DNA from: CAYPJE01 sp964410945
GTDB lineage: Bacteria; Fidelibacterota; Marinisomatia; Marinisomatales; TCS56
NCBI GenBank assembly: GCA_964410945.1
Contig: CAYPJE010000001.1
Span: 148,907-212,906 of the forward strand
Reading direction: 5' to 3'
DNA: 64,000 nucleotides
Shown: one piece after another, positions 1 through 7,844 of the stretch
How positions within the stretch are numbered: the stretch's first letter is position 1
Layout: each line of letters begins with the position of its first letter
Made by a program: the position numbers and the translations under genes
Notes under the pieces: model-generated
Seen by the model: the letters and a program-made list of their open reading frames with translations, nothing else
What the model was told of the DNA's origin: nothing
Databases searched by the model: none

Positions 1-1251
1 AACGAAGGTACCGGTTCATGGTTAGCCCTGCAGACCGGGGTTGTGCCCCTGGGAAATATGGAAGCCGTACAGGTACATCCAACCGGAATCGTACCCACCG
101 ATATTCTGGTGACAGAAGGTTGTCGCGGAGACGGTGGTCTGCTGCTGGATGTGGACGAGTACCGCTTCATGCCCGATTACGAACCGGAGAAGATGGAACT
201 GGCTTCGCGCGATGTTGTTTCCCGCCGGATGAAGGAACATATGCTGAAAGGAAAGGGAGTACAGTCCGATTATGGTGAGCATCTCTGGCTGGACCTGCGC
301 CATTTGGGTGAACACCACCTGAAAACCAAGCTCAGGGAAGTCTATGATATCTGCATGTATTTCATTGGCGTCAATCCGATCACCGAACTGGTACCGGTCA
401 GACCCACCCAGCATTATTCCATGGGTGGTATCCGGGTTAACAAGGATGGCCATGCCTACAATATGGAGGGATTGTTCTCCCTGGGTGAAGCAGCCTGCTG
501 GGATATGCATGGTTTCAACCGCCTGGGTGGAAATTCCCTGGCTGAGACTGTGGTTGCCGGTATGGTTGTTGGTGAGCGAGTGGCCGAATTCGCCGCAAGA
601 ACTGATTTGATTGCCGACATGACTCTGGCAGAAGATGCCGCCCGATTGGAAAATGATAAAATAGGCCGGCTGATGGATGGTGACGGTTCGGAAAACGTCT
701 ATGAATTACGGGATGAAATCGGCCGGTTGCTTACAAAATATGTACATATTTTCCGGACCGGCGAAGGGCTTAAAACCGCCTCTGATGAATTGAAGAAAAT
801 TGTTGGTCGGACAAACAATGTTAAAGTACGGACATCCGCACCGGGTATGAACCCTGAATTGTCGATCGCCCTGCGGATCGAGGGAATGGCCAAGCAGGCT
901 TACACGATCGCTAAAGGCGCTCTTGACCGCACCGAATCACGAGGAGCCCACTACCGCGAGGATTACCCGGCAAGAGATGACAAAAACTGGTTGAATCGTA
1001 CGCTGGTACGTTGGCCCGAGCCGAATGGTGAACCGGTATTTGAGTATGAACCGGTTGGTCTGCTGGACCTGCCGCCCGGTGACCGTGGGTATGGTGGAGG
1101 ACAGATGATTCCAATGAAACTGTCAGTAGAAGAATACAATAAGAAAGTCGATCCCGGACAGTCCAAAAACGGGCGTCTGGACCCGGTGGAAGCCACGGGG
1201 GTGAAGTTGCCCAAAGAGGCCTGGCGCGCCGAAACGAAAGGAAAGGAGTAG
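1..1251 (+). CDS. frdA: Fumarate reductase/succinate dehydrogenase flavoprotein subunit, 5' truncated
   Basis: Catalytic FAD subunit interconverting fumarate and succinate at the inner membrane, working with the iron-sulfur subunit encoded next. The frame is open from base 1 (NEGTGSWLALQTG), so the window edge removes the N-terminal FAD-binding part; the GTG at 43 is internal. Visible marks are the substrate-site HPTG (residues 26-29 of the fragment), HYSMGGI, and the FAD-contact stretch GEAACWDMHGFNRLGGNS followed by the helical C-terminal domain. The wording of the last stretch matches the Wolinella/epsilonproteobacterial quinol:fumarate reductase type better than the E. coli type, from my memory of the family. 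Four bases separate it from frdB. A cytochrome b subunit (frdC) would be expected to the left, outside the window. The direction of the reaction in vivo cannot be told. Confidence 0.95.
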   Translation, partial: NEGTGSWLALQTGVVPLGNMEAVQVHPTGIVPTDILVTEGCRGDGGLLLDVDEYRFMPDYEPEKMELASRDVVSRRMKEHMLKGKGVQSDYGEHLWLDLRHLGEHHLKTKLREVYDICMYFIGVNPITELVPVRPTQHYSMGGIRVNKDGHAYNMEGLFSLGEAACWDMHGFNRLGGNSLAETVVAGMVVGERVAEFAARTDLIADMTLAEDAARLENDKIGRLMDGDGSENVYELRDEIGRLLTKYVHIFRTGEGLKTASDELKKIVGRTNNVKVRTSAPGMNPELSIALRIEGMAKQAYTIAKGALDRTESRGAHYREDYPARDDKNWLNRTLVRWPEPNGEPVFEYEPVGLLDLPPGDRGYGGGQMIPMKLSVEEYNKKVDPGQSKNGRLDPVEATGVKLPKEAWRAETKGKE

Positions 1252-1255
1252 CCTT

Positions 1256-1981
1256 ATGGGACGCACACTAACATTCAAAATATTCCGCTACAACCCGACC
1301 AAAGAAAATGACAAACCTCATGTTGAATCATATCAACTGGAGGAAATTCCGCGCTTGAATGTATTCTCGGCCTTGAATATGATCAGGGAAAAGCAGGCAC
1401 CGGACCTGATGTATGATTTCGTCTGCCGGGCCGGTATCTGCGGATCCTGTGCCATGATGATCAATGGTCGCCCCACCCTGGCCTGCCGGACACTAACTTC
1501 CGATCTGCCGGAAACGATTGAACTGTACCCATTGCCGTTTTTCAAGCTTCTGGGTGACCTGTCTGTCGATACCGGTGTCTGGTTCCGTGAAATGGGCGAT
1601 AAACTGGAATCATGGATCCATACCCATAAGGAATTCGATCCGGAAGCGGTGGAAGAGCGGATGGATAATGCCACCGCCAATAAGATCTACGAATCGGAGC
1701 GCTGCATCGAATGTGGTTGCTGTATCGCCGGGTGTGCTACCGCTCAGGTTTATCCTGATTTCATGGGAGCGGCCGGGCTGAACCGGATTGGCCGTTTCCT
1801 GTTTGATCCACGCGATGATCGCGGTGAGCAGGAATGGTTCGAGCTGGTATCCACCGATGACGGAATTTTCGGTTGTATCGGCATGATGGCCTGTGACGAT
1901 GTATGCCCCAAAGACCTGCCGTTACTGGAGGTCTTTGCTTACATCCGCCGGAAGATTACAGGGATGGCATTGAAAAAATAA
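1256..1981 (+). CDS. frdB: Fumarate reductase/succinate dehydrogenase iron-sulfur subunit
   Basis: Electron-transfer subunit carrying electrons between the flavoprotein and the quinone-binding membrane anchor. All three clusters can be read: the [2Fe-2S] set C57, C62, C65, C77 in an N-terminal ferredoxin domain; the [4Fe-4S] set C150, C153, C156, C160 (CIECGCCIAGC); and the [3Fe-4S] set C207, C213, C217 (CIGMMACDDVCP). Its 241 residues are the normal family length. The ATG lies four bases after frdA, so the two are co-transcribed, and a strong hairpin terminator follows at 2004-2040, which makes this the last gene of the operon. Confidence 0.96.
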   Translation: MGRTLTFKIFRYNPTKENDKPHVESYQLEEIPRLNVFSALNMIREKQAPDLMYDFVCRAGICGSCAMMINGRPTLACRTLTSDLPETIELYPLPFFKLLGDLSVDTGVWFREMGDKLESWIHTHKEFDPEAVEERMDNATANKIYESERCIECGCCIAGCATAQVYPDFMGAAGLNRIGRFLFDPRDDRGEQEWFELVSTDDGIFGCIGMMACDDVCPKDLPLLEVFAYIRRKITGMALKK

Positions 1982-2003
1982 TCGCTTCTGATACTATAAA
2001 TCA

Positions 2004-2040
2004 AAACGGCCACCCGTTCAGCGGATGGCCGTTTCTATTT
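2004..2040. terminator. Intrinsic terminator between convergent frdB and tonB-like gene
   Basis: Perfect 9-bp stem AAACGGCCA (2004-2012) and TGGCCGTTT (2026-2034) with a 13-base loop, followed on the + strand by a T-rich run to 2040. The minus-strand side is also T-rich (complement of 1996-2006), so it can serve both converging genes. Confidence 0.85.
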
Positions 2041-2056
2041 CAATAGGAATTACTGT

Positions 2057-2695
2057 TTAATTCAGTGTGAATTTTATCGGCATGGTCATCCAGATGTTTA
2101 CCGGGCGGTCCCGCTGGTATGCCGGTTCCCATTCTACAGCCATGATTGCAGCAATCGCCGCTTCTTCAAGACCGGTTCCGGGAACATCTGAAGTTGCCGA
2201 TGCTTCATGAATAATTCCCCTGTCATCGATATAAAACTTAACGATCACTGTTCCTTCAATCCCGGCTTCCTGGGCTATGGCTGGGTAAACCAGTGCCCTG
2301 GACAAAGCTGGCATACCACCGATCGGACGGGGATTCTTATCCCAGGCCTCGAAAGGCCGGTCAGGGCCCTTTGGTGCCGGGGGAAATCCCATCGGTAAAG
2401 GATCATCGATGTCCAAAACCCCAATGGGAAAATCATCAATAATTTCTGTATTATCCGTCCCAAATGGAATTGCCGGTATTTGAGGTGCTTGTTCCTTTAT
2501 TTGTTCTGTTTGGGGGGTCGGAATTATATCTGGAATCCGATCATTGATGATAACCGGTTTGGCAGGTAATTCTGTAAACCGCGGTATCACTACAAAGATT
2601 GTACTGATGAACAAAACACTTAGGAGAAGTGCGATGCGGTAGGTTAAGAAATAGGACGCTTTAAGTGAGGTGGTGTTATTATTGTATTTATTCAT
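2057..2695 (-). CDS. TonB-like energy transducer, second copy
   Basis: Predicted periplasm-spanning protein that transfers proton-motive energy from an ExbB/ExbD motor to outer-membrane receptors. It has a short cytoplasmic start, one membrane helix (about residues 18-40), a proline-rich linker and a C-terminal TonB domain. In that domain VYPAIAQEAGIEGTVIVKF closely matches the paralogue at 3084-3728; both also share FEAWD and a PxGG motif before the domain. I place the start at 2695 and not at the upstream ATG (2713), because a promoter-like TTGCGC-18-TATAAT at 2705-2734 would begin transcription near 2698. It sits alone about 390 bases from the exb operon and has its own terminator, so it may serve a different receptor set. 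Confidence 0.82.
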   Translation of the reverse strand: MNKYNNNTTSLKASYFLTYRIALLLSVLFISTIFVVIPRFTELPAKPVIINDRIPDIIPTPQTEQIKEQAPQIPAIPFGTDNTEIIDDFPIGVLDIDDPLPMGFPPAPKGPDRPFEAWDKNPRPIGGMPALSRALVYPAIAQEAGIEGTVIVKFYIDDRGIIHEASATSDVPGTGLEEAAIAAIMAVEWEPAYQRDRPVNIWMTMPIKFTLN

Positions 2696-2704
2696 GACAT
2701 ATAT

Positions 2705-2734
2705 ATTATACACTATGCTAAATCACAAGCGCAA
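2705..2734 (-). promoter_or_regulatory. Candidate sigma70-type promoter of the second tonB-like gene
   Basis: On the minus strand TTGCGC (2734-2729), an 18-base spacer, then a perfect TATAAT (2710-2705). Transcription would start near 2698, a few bases before the ATG at 2695, leaving almost no leader and no room for a Shine-Dalgarno site. This rests on motif matching alone. Confidence 0.4.
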
Positions 2735-3021
2735 TGTTTTTTCTAAGTGAATTATAAAATAATATTATTATCTGGATTGAAGCATTAAATGAATGGAGAC
2801 CCACGTGTATACTCGCATCTGCACGACACAGCTGCTTGCTGTATGCAAGCGTGGTTCCCGTTAGGTTACCCGTCTTCGCCTTCGGCTACGCCGCGGTTAT
2901 CAGCTCCAATTACCAGCGACATCGCGTCGTAGCACTTAACATACGTATTCATCAACAGGCAATCCCATTGTATTTTATCTGCTTGACATACAAGTACTCA
3001 GATAGTTGGGCGAAGGCGGAT
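2735..3021. other. Intergenic stretch with no recognisable gene
   Basis: Between the two tonB-like genes. The half around 2810-2960 looks more GC-rich than its surroundings. It holds a small hairpin (GCTTGC at 2834-2839 with GCAAGC at 2845-2850) and the repetitive run CTTCGCCTTCGGCTACG near 2873-2889. A 73-codon open frame on the + strand (2836-3057) has no ribosome site, no recognisable protein features and runs into the terminator, so I do not call it. The stretch could be a decayed element or a dispersed repeat; nothing here decides it. Confidence 0.4.
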
Positions 3022-3054
3022 AAAAAAATGCCGACCATTAAAAGGCCGGCATTT
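3022..3054 (-). terminator. Intrinsic terminator of the exbB-exbD-exbD-tonB operon
   Basis: Stem AAATGCCG (3026-3033) with CGGCATTT (3047-3054), extended by CC/GG after one mismatch. On the minus strand it is followed by seven Ts (complement of 3022-3028). It lies about 30 bases past the tonB stop. Confidence 0.85.
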
Positions 3055-3083
3055 TAAAAGCCAATATTCAGAACAATTGGAAT

Positions 3084-3728
3084 TTAATTTCGCAGACGGA
3101 AATTAACCGGAATTGAAATCCATACGCCAACGGCACGGTCACGCTGTTTGGCCGGCTTGAAACGGGTCTTCCGAATGGCATCCATGGCTGCCTCATCGAG
3201 TCCGGTATTGGGAATTCCTTTCAGGATGACCGTATCGGTGACCTTCCCGGTTTTGTCGATGAAGGCCTGAACAATAACCGTACCTTCGATACCAGCTTCC
3301 TGGGCGATCTCCGGATAGACCACATTACGTTGAATCTCACCGTAGCCACCCAGCGGTACAGGAGGATCATCGTAAGGAATAAACTTTACCCGCGGGCCTT
3401 CCGGCGGTGGCGGTGGTGCATCCCAGGCTTCGAATTCATCGAAGGTGAAATCTTCCATCACCACGTCTTCGGCAATATCTTCGCTCTCCGAAGCGATCGG
3501 AACCGAAGGACGAGCCGGTGGCGGTGGGCGGTCGATCTGCTGGGTTTCCGGAATCTGTTCAATTTCCACTGCTATATCAACAGTAGTATCCAGAACCTGT
3601 TCGTGAATAAAACGGGGAAAAGCCAGGAAACCGGTGGTAATGATCAATACACCCAATATGGTGGTTATCCTGATTATAATGGGATAGCGGAATTTTATTG
3701 AGGCAGAATTTTCACTTCGTAACAACAT
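3084..3728 (-). CDS. tonB: TonB energy transducer
   Basis: Last gene of the exb operon. The 214-residue protein has one N-terminal membrane helix (about residues 20-40) and a proline-rich periplasmic linker with PPPP and PPPPPEGP runs. Its C-terminal TonB domain (about 125-214) contains VVYPEIAQEAGIEGTVIVQA and ends in the typical W-I-x-I-P-V-x-F strand. The TonB domain contacts TonB boxes of outer-membrane receptors such as the one encoded at 20678-23140. The gap to the upstream exbD is three bases. It is a clear paralogue of 2057-2695. Confidence 0.93.
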   Translation of the reverse strand: MLLRSENSASIKFRYPIIIRITTILGVLIITTGFLAFPRFIHEQVLDTTVDIAVEIEQIPETQQIDRPPPPARPSVPIASESEDIAEDVVMEDFTFDEFEAWDAPPPPPEGPRVKFIPYDDPPVPLGGYGEIQRNVVYPEIAQEAGIEGTVIVQAFIDKTGKVTDTVILKGIPNTGLDEAAMDAIRKTRFKPAKQRDRAVGVWISIPVNFRLRN

Positions 3729-3731
3729 GAC

Positions 3732-4142
3732 TTAATCCACCTGGGTTAAGGTTGAATAATTCAATTTCAGAGCATCAGCTTTTCGAAGCTCATTCTGAAC
3801 TAACCCTATCAAGCCCATCCGGGAGGCTTCATCGGCCTTGAGTGAAACCGTAAGTTGAGGATCTTTTATCCTTTTATCATACATTGTATGCTTAACATCA
3901 TCGACCCGATGCAATTTATCATCTATTGAGACTTCGCCCGCTTTACCGATCCAGACATGAGCGGTATGGATTTTGGATTTGAGTTTGGCGATCTGCTTGG
4001 CTTTAGGCAGATCGATTTTCAAACCCTGGTGGGTGCGAAGTACTGTTGAAACCATAAAGAATATCAACAGCATGAAAATGATATCCGGCATGGATGAGGT
4101 TGGTATATCGCTCGATATCTTTGTCTTTTTACTAAACTTCAT
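3732..4142 (-). CDS. exbD: ExbD/TolR-family protein, second of the pair
   Basis: Part of the proton-driven ExbB-ExbD motor. The 136-residue protein has a single membrane helix (about 18-38, MPDIIFMLLIFFMVSTVLR) with the family's essential aspartate (D20) at its start, then a periplasmic domain. It overlaps the upstream exbD by four bases (ATGA), so translation is coupled. Two ExbD paralogues in one operon are common in Bacteroidetes-type systems and may form a mixed stalk. Confidence 0.93.
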   Translation of the reverse strand: MKFSKKTKISSDIPTSSMPDIIFMLLIFFMVSTVLRTHQGLKIDLPKAKQIAKLKSKIHTAHVWIGKAGEVSIDDKLHRVDDVKHTMYDKRIKDPQLTVSLKADEASRMGLIGLVQNELRKADALKLNYSTLTQVD

Positions 4143-4534
4143 TCGCCTGTCTCAGCAATTGATATTTTCGCTCCGGCCATTTTCAATTGGTCGATAACCC
4201 TGATATAGTCCTGATATCGGGTGCGTGTATGTGCCTTCACCGATATAACCAGGTTTTCATTCTGGGAGATTTTTTCCCGGACACTACGGTTTATATCACG
4301 TATTTCGATTGGCTCATCACCAAGCAGCACACCACCGGTGGAATTGATCAGGCAATTGAGAATATTGCTTTTATGCATCTCAAATTCCTGACCTTCGGCC
4401 GGCAGAACGATACCAAGACCTTTGTCCATATCGACAGTTGTGGTGACCAGGAAGAAAATTAATAGCAGGAAGGCAATATCCGATAATGATGAATCAGGTA
4501 TTTTACCTCCTTTGGCCCTGCGTTCTCTTTTCAT
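4139..4534 (-). CDS. exbD: ExbD/TolR-family protein, first of the pair
   Basis: 131 residues with the same plan as its neighbour: a short basic cytoplasmic start, a membrane helix SDIAFLLLIFFLVTTTV (about 18-34) with the proton-path aspartate (D19), then a periplasmic domain. It lies nine bases after exbB and overlaps the next exbD. Its periplasmic domain differs clearly from that of the second ExbD, so this is an old duplication. Confidence 0.93.
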   Translation of the reverse strand: MKRERRAKGGKIPDSSLSDIAFLLLIFFLVTTTVDMDKGLGIVLPAEGQEFEMHKSNILNCLINSTGGVLLGDEPIEIRDINRSVREKISQNENLVISVKAHTRTRYQDYIRVIDQLKMAGAKISIAETGE

Positions 4535-4543
4535 GATAAAAGG

Positions 4544-5158
4544 CTACTTTTTATCTTCCAGTTCCACCAGGCGGTCAACCAGGATGACCGAATTTTCTTC
4601 CATATCCAGGATCAGTTTATCGATCCGGGATACGAAATAGTTCTGGAAAAACTGAATGATGATTGCTGTGATCAGACCAAAGGCAGTGGTTAGCAATGCG
4701 ATGGAAATACCACCAGCCACAACGGCGGGTGAAATATCATTGGCTGCTTTAATATCATCAAAAGCCTTGATCATACCGACAACCGTGCCGGTAAATCCAA
4801 GCATAGGGGCGGCGGTGATGGTCAGGTTCAGCCAGATCATGTTTTTCTCAAGGAAGGCCATTTCAAGCGAACCAGCACTCTGGATTGCTTTTTCAACTTC
4901 GCCGATACCGCGTGAAACGCGTGTAAGTCCGGCATGAAATATTTCAGCCACCGGGCCACGGGTCTTATTGCATAATTCTATTGCATCAGCTACCCCGCCA
5001 TTATCCAAAGATTCGTTTACTTCCTTCAAAAATTTCTTTGTGTTGATGGAAGACATCGTCAGCGTATAGAGGCGTTCGAGTGAAAAGGCTAAGCCGAAAA
5101 TCAGGAATCCCAGGATGGGATACATGAAAGCTCCACCTTGTAAGAAGTAATTTACCAT
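4544..5158 (-). CDS. exbB: ExbB/TolQ/MotA-family proton channel protein
   Basis: Inner-membrane channel subunit of the TonB-energising motor; 204 residues with three membrane segments (about 12-30, 110-132 and 150-172) and the MotA/ExbB signature GMIKAF. First gene of the exbB-exbD-exbD-tonB operon. The ATG is set by a strong Shine-Dalgarno, GGAGG on the minus strand at 5168-5164, five bases away. TolQ is the alternative name, but neighbouring TonB domains and no TolB/Pal favour ExbB. Confidence 0.93.
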   Translation of the reverse strand: MVNYFLQGGAFMYPILGFLIFGLAFSLERLYTLTMSSINTKKFLKEVNESLDNGGVADAIELCNKTRGPVAEIFHAGLTRVSRGIGEVEKAIQSAGSLEMAFLEKNMIWLNLTITAAPMLGFTGTVVGMIKAFDDIKAANDISPAVVAGGISIALLTTAFGLITAIIIQFFQNYFVSRIDKLILDMEENSVILVDRLVELEDKK

Positions 5159-5192
5159 TTAATCCTCCGTATGGTTACAATTCCAAGAATGG

Positions 5193-5222
5193 AAGTTAGC
5201 ACCGTATGAAAAGACTTGTCAA
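5193..5222 (-). promoter_or_regulatory. Candidate promoter of the exb operon
   Basis: Minus strand: perfect -35 TTGACA (5222-5217), 18-base spacer, weak -10 TAACTT (5198-5193). It lies about 35 bases upstream of the exbB start. The only support is motif match and position. Confidence 0.35.
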
Positions 5223-5245
5223 CAAACCTTGTCCCGTCGGAAAAC

Positions 5246-6868
5246 TTAATTGGGTGGCAAGGCTGTTAAAAATGCAGCGGCCTGATCAAAATACTGCAGT
5301 GCTTCCATTACCTGGTTATCAATTTTACCGCGTACACCGTATTCGGAATCGTTGCCCCAGCGGGCACCGGCGATTTCGGCTTTGATTAAACTTTTGAGGA
5401 ATTCCTTATCCTGTTCAACGGCGGTTGAATCATACTCGATTTCCTCAGAAGTAAGGAATTCCAGGAACCGGGCGTAATCCTTGTCATCCAGTGTCCAGTA
5501 ATTAAGGAAATCGGTAAAATCATCTAATTTTTTCTTATTGCTGCTCACATAACCGGCAGCCCAGTTAAACAGTGGTCGCTGAGGATTGACAAACAACGCA
5601 CGTGTATTTTCGTTTAAGTCCAGATCCCAGGGAATATAAATATCCGGGGTAATGCCGCCACCGCCATAAACAGTTCGATTGGCACGGGTCTGGTATTTGG
5701 GGCGGGTTTCTTTTAAAGAATCAATTTTCGCCTCCCGGTCTTCCTCCCATACGGCACTGTAATATTCCCGCATCTCGCCATTTTCATAAGGCCGTTGGAT
5801 CAGCCGTCCGCTGGGGGTATAATAACGGGCGATCGTGATTCTGACAGCTGCGCCGTTCTCCAGCCCCAGTTGACGTTGTACAAGCCCCTTTCCGAAGCTG
5901 GTTTCGCCCACCACCAGACCGCGGTCAAGATCCTGCACGGCACCGGCCACGATTTCGCTGGCACTGGCGGAACCGCGATTGATCAGAATGATCAGCGGGA
6001 AATTCTCATCACCCTTTTTGGGGTCAGCCATAAATACCTGTTCGACCTCCCGTCGATTACCGGTAGTATAGACGAGCGTGTCTTTCCGGGCGATAAACAG
6101 ATTAGCCACTTCGGCGGCCTGTTCCAAATAACCACCACCGTTATTGCGCAGGTCAAAAATCAGTCTTTCCATACCCTGGTTTTCCAGCTTTACCAGTGCC
6201 TGTCGCAACTCATCAGCGGTAGTGGCCGAAAAACGAACCAGGATAATATAACCGGTTTTTTCATCCAGCATGGTTGCGGCCCGGACACTATAAATCGGAA
6301 TGTCATCCCGAATGATGGTAACATCGAAAGGTTTTTTCATTCCCAGACGGCGAATTGAAAGATCAACACTGGAACCTTTCGGTCCGCGCAGTTTGCGAAA
6401 TACATCTTCCCTGGTAATTTCAAAGGCATCTTCGCTGTTGATGGCAATTATCTGGTCACCGGACTGTAAACCGACTATTTCCGACGGGCTCCCGGCAATT
6501 GGGGTGATCACCGTAATGTAGCCGTGCATGATATCGAACTCAATACCGATTCCCTGGAATTTACCCTCAAACATTTCGGCGATTTCTTCCTGCTCTTTTG
6601 CGGGGATATATACCGAATGGGGATCAAGCTTGTCCATTAGCCCCTGAAAGGCCCCGGTCCATAAATCATCCCAATCTACAGTTTCAAAATATAATTCATT
6701 GGTGATTCTGATTATCTGATTCAGGACCGCCATATTGGTGCGCATTGTCTGGTAAACGGAAGTGTCGCGGGAGTATAGCAGTTTTGCAGCTGGAAACAAC
6801 CCGAATAAGAAAGCGAGTACCAGAATAAGGGCGATTAGTCTGGAAGGAGTAATTCTATTTTTTTTCAT
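5246..6868 (-). CDS. S41-family C-terminal processing protease with PDZ domain
   Basis: Periplasmic serine protease of the CtpA/Prc type that trims or degrades proteins at their C termini. The 540 residues comprise an N-terminal signal anchor (about 10-32), a PDZ domain (about 100-180, GIGIEF and GLQSGDQIIAIN) and the S41 core. The catalytic dyad reads as Ser302 (GSASASE) and Lys327 (TSFGKGLVQ), 25 residues apart as in B. subtilis CtpB. RNNGGGYLEQAAEVA (241-255) is the usual conserved strand. A C-terminal extension of about 130 residues past the protease core is of unknown role. The gene stands alone with 87 bases to exbB. Confidence 0.93.
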   Translation of the reverse strand: MKKNRITPSRLIALILVLAFLFGLFPAAKLLYSRDTSVYQTMRTNMAVLNQIIRITNELYFETVDWDDLWTGAFQGLMDKLDPHSVYIPAKEQEEIAEMFEGKFQGIGIEFDIMHGYITVITPIAGSPSEIVGLQSGDQIIAINSEDAFEITREDVFRKLRGPKGSSVDLSIRRLGMKKPFDVTIIRDDIPIYSVRAATMLDEKTGYIILVRFSATTADELRQALVKLENQGMERLIFDLRNNGGGYLEQAAEVANLFIARKDTLVYTTGNRREVEQVFMADPKKGDENFPLIILINRGSASASEIVAGAVQDLDRGLVVGETSFGKGLVQRQLGLENGAAVRITIARYYTPSGRLIQRPYENGEMREYYSAVWEEDREAKIDSLKETRPKYQTRANRTVYGGGGITPDIYIPWDLDLNENTRALFVNPQRPLFNWAAGYVSSNKKKLDDFTDFLNYWTLDDKDYARFLEFLTSEEIEYDSTAVEQDKEFLKSLIKAEIAGARWGNDSEYGVRGKIDNQVMEALQYFDQAAAFLTALPPN

Positions 6869-6914
6869 AATTGGTTGTACTGATTAAAACGCGATCTAGT
6901 TCGATAAAATATCA

Positions 6915-7649
6915 TCAAATACCAAAATACAGCATGGTTCGTATTGCTACACCTTGAAATACAGATTCCGGTGAATTACTGACTGGTTCATGACCATTCA
7001 GAACCCACTGACCGGCAGTGACCGTACCTTTGTTGAAGCCGGTGCTTATACGGAGGCCAACCCGGTCAAGTATTTGCCATTTTAGTGTCAAATAAGGCTG
7101 GAAGTTAACAAATAAACCACTTAGGCTGGTAGCATGGGCTACCTGTAAATTTGTACCATAAGTAACATCGAACTGCTCATCCCAGTTTGGGGAGCCAGGG
7201 CTTTGATTAACCATCAGTGTGGTTTGGCCAACTCCCAGCATTACACCGGTAGCAATTTCCAGGCTGCGAAACAGCGGAAGGCTGTATTCGACAGTGGCTG
7301 CTCCCAGCATCAACGATAATGTGGCCTCCAAAGATTTATTGACCCCTCCGGTTGTATCCATCGTGCTGATAGTGGACATTCCGACGCCGGCATAACCACC
7401 CAGCAGCCAGTTTCCGGTCATATGGGCAAAACCTTCACCACCGTGTACTATAAAAGGAGCGGAAAAGGTGGTTTGGTCCAAACCAAGATTGGTTAAACCA
7501 TCCAGTGCAGCAATTCCCGAGTAATCCAGGAAAATAAAAATAGGGCTGTATCCGATTCCGCCACCGCTGAAATCTTCCATGGGATAGACATCATCCTGTC
7601 CAGCCAGTGAAATGACTAAAATTAATAGGATGGGAAAGAATCTTTTCAT
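6915..7649 (-). CDS. Secreted, outer-membrane-type protein of unknown function
   Basis: I do not recognise a named family. I start it at MKRFFPILLILVISLAG, a clear signal peptide preceded by AGGTGG; a longer frame to 7685 adds 12 residues without a better site. The mature part (about 225 residues) has alternating hydrophobic and polar residues and many Gly and aromatic residues (LLGGYAGVGMS, GVMLGVGQTTLM, FQPYLTLKWQ). It ends in aromatic/hydrophobic MLYFGI, which fits a small beta-barrel. It follows the protease gene's upstream side by 46 bases on the same strand, so it could be transcribed first and carry the protease with it. Confidence 0.6.
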   Translation of the reverse strand: MKRFFPILLILVISLAGQDDVYPMEDFSGGGIGYSPIFIFLDYSGIAALDGLTNLGLDQTTFSAPFIVHGGEGFAHMTGNWLLGGYAGVGMSTISTMDTTGGVNKSLEATLSLMLGAATVEYSLPLFRSLEIATGVMLGVGQTTLMVNQSPGSPNWDEQFDVTYGTNLQVAHATSLSGLFVNFQPYLTLKWQILDRVGLRISTGFNKGTVTAGQWVLNGHEPVSNSPESVFQGVAIRTMLYFGI

Positions 7650-7844
7650 GCAATCCACCTGTAATTGTTTGATTGTAGCAAGCAAGTCAATTTATCGTAA
7701 CTTGGGCGAAATTGAAACGGGAAAAATGCCTGATGTATCTCAAGGTCTTTTCCTTGTATTATTCAAGACCACTACCCTATATTTGTTTGTCTTATGAGGT
7801 AAGGGAGATCGATACAAATAACCATTTTGGCGATCGGTATTATT

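Noticed and set aside
2836..3057. 73-codon open frame between the two tonB-like genes
   Set aside because: No ribosome site, no family features, and it runs through the terminator hairpin.
5795..6358. Open frame of 187 codons on the + strand inside the S41 protease
   Set aside because: Antisense to a gene with an intact catalytic dyad and PDZ domain.
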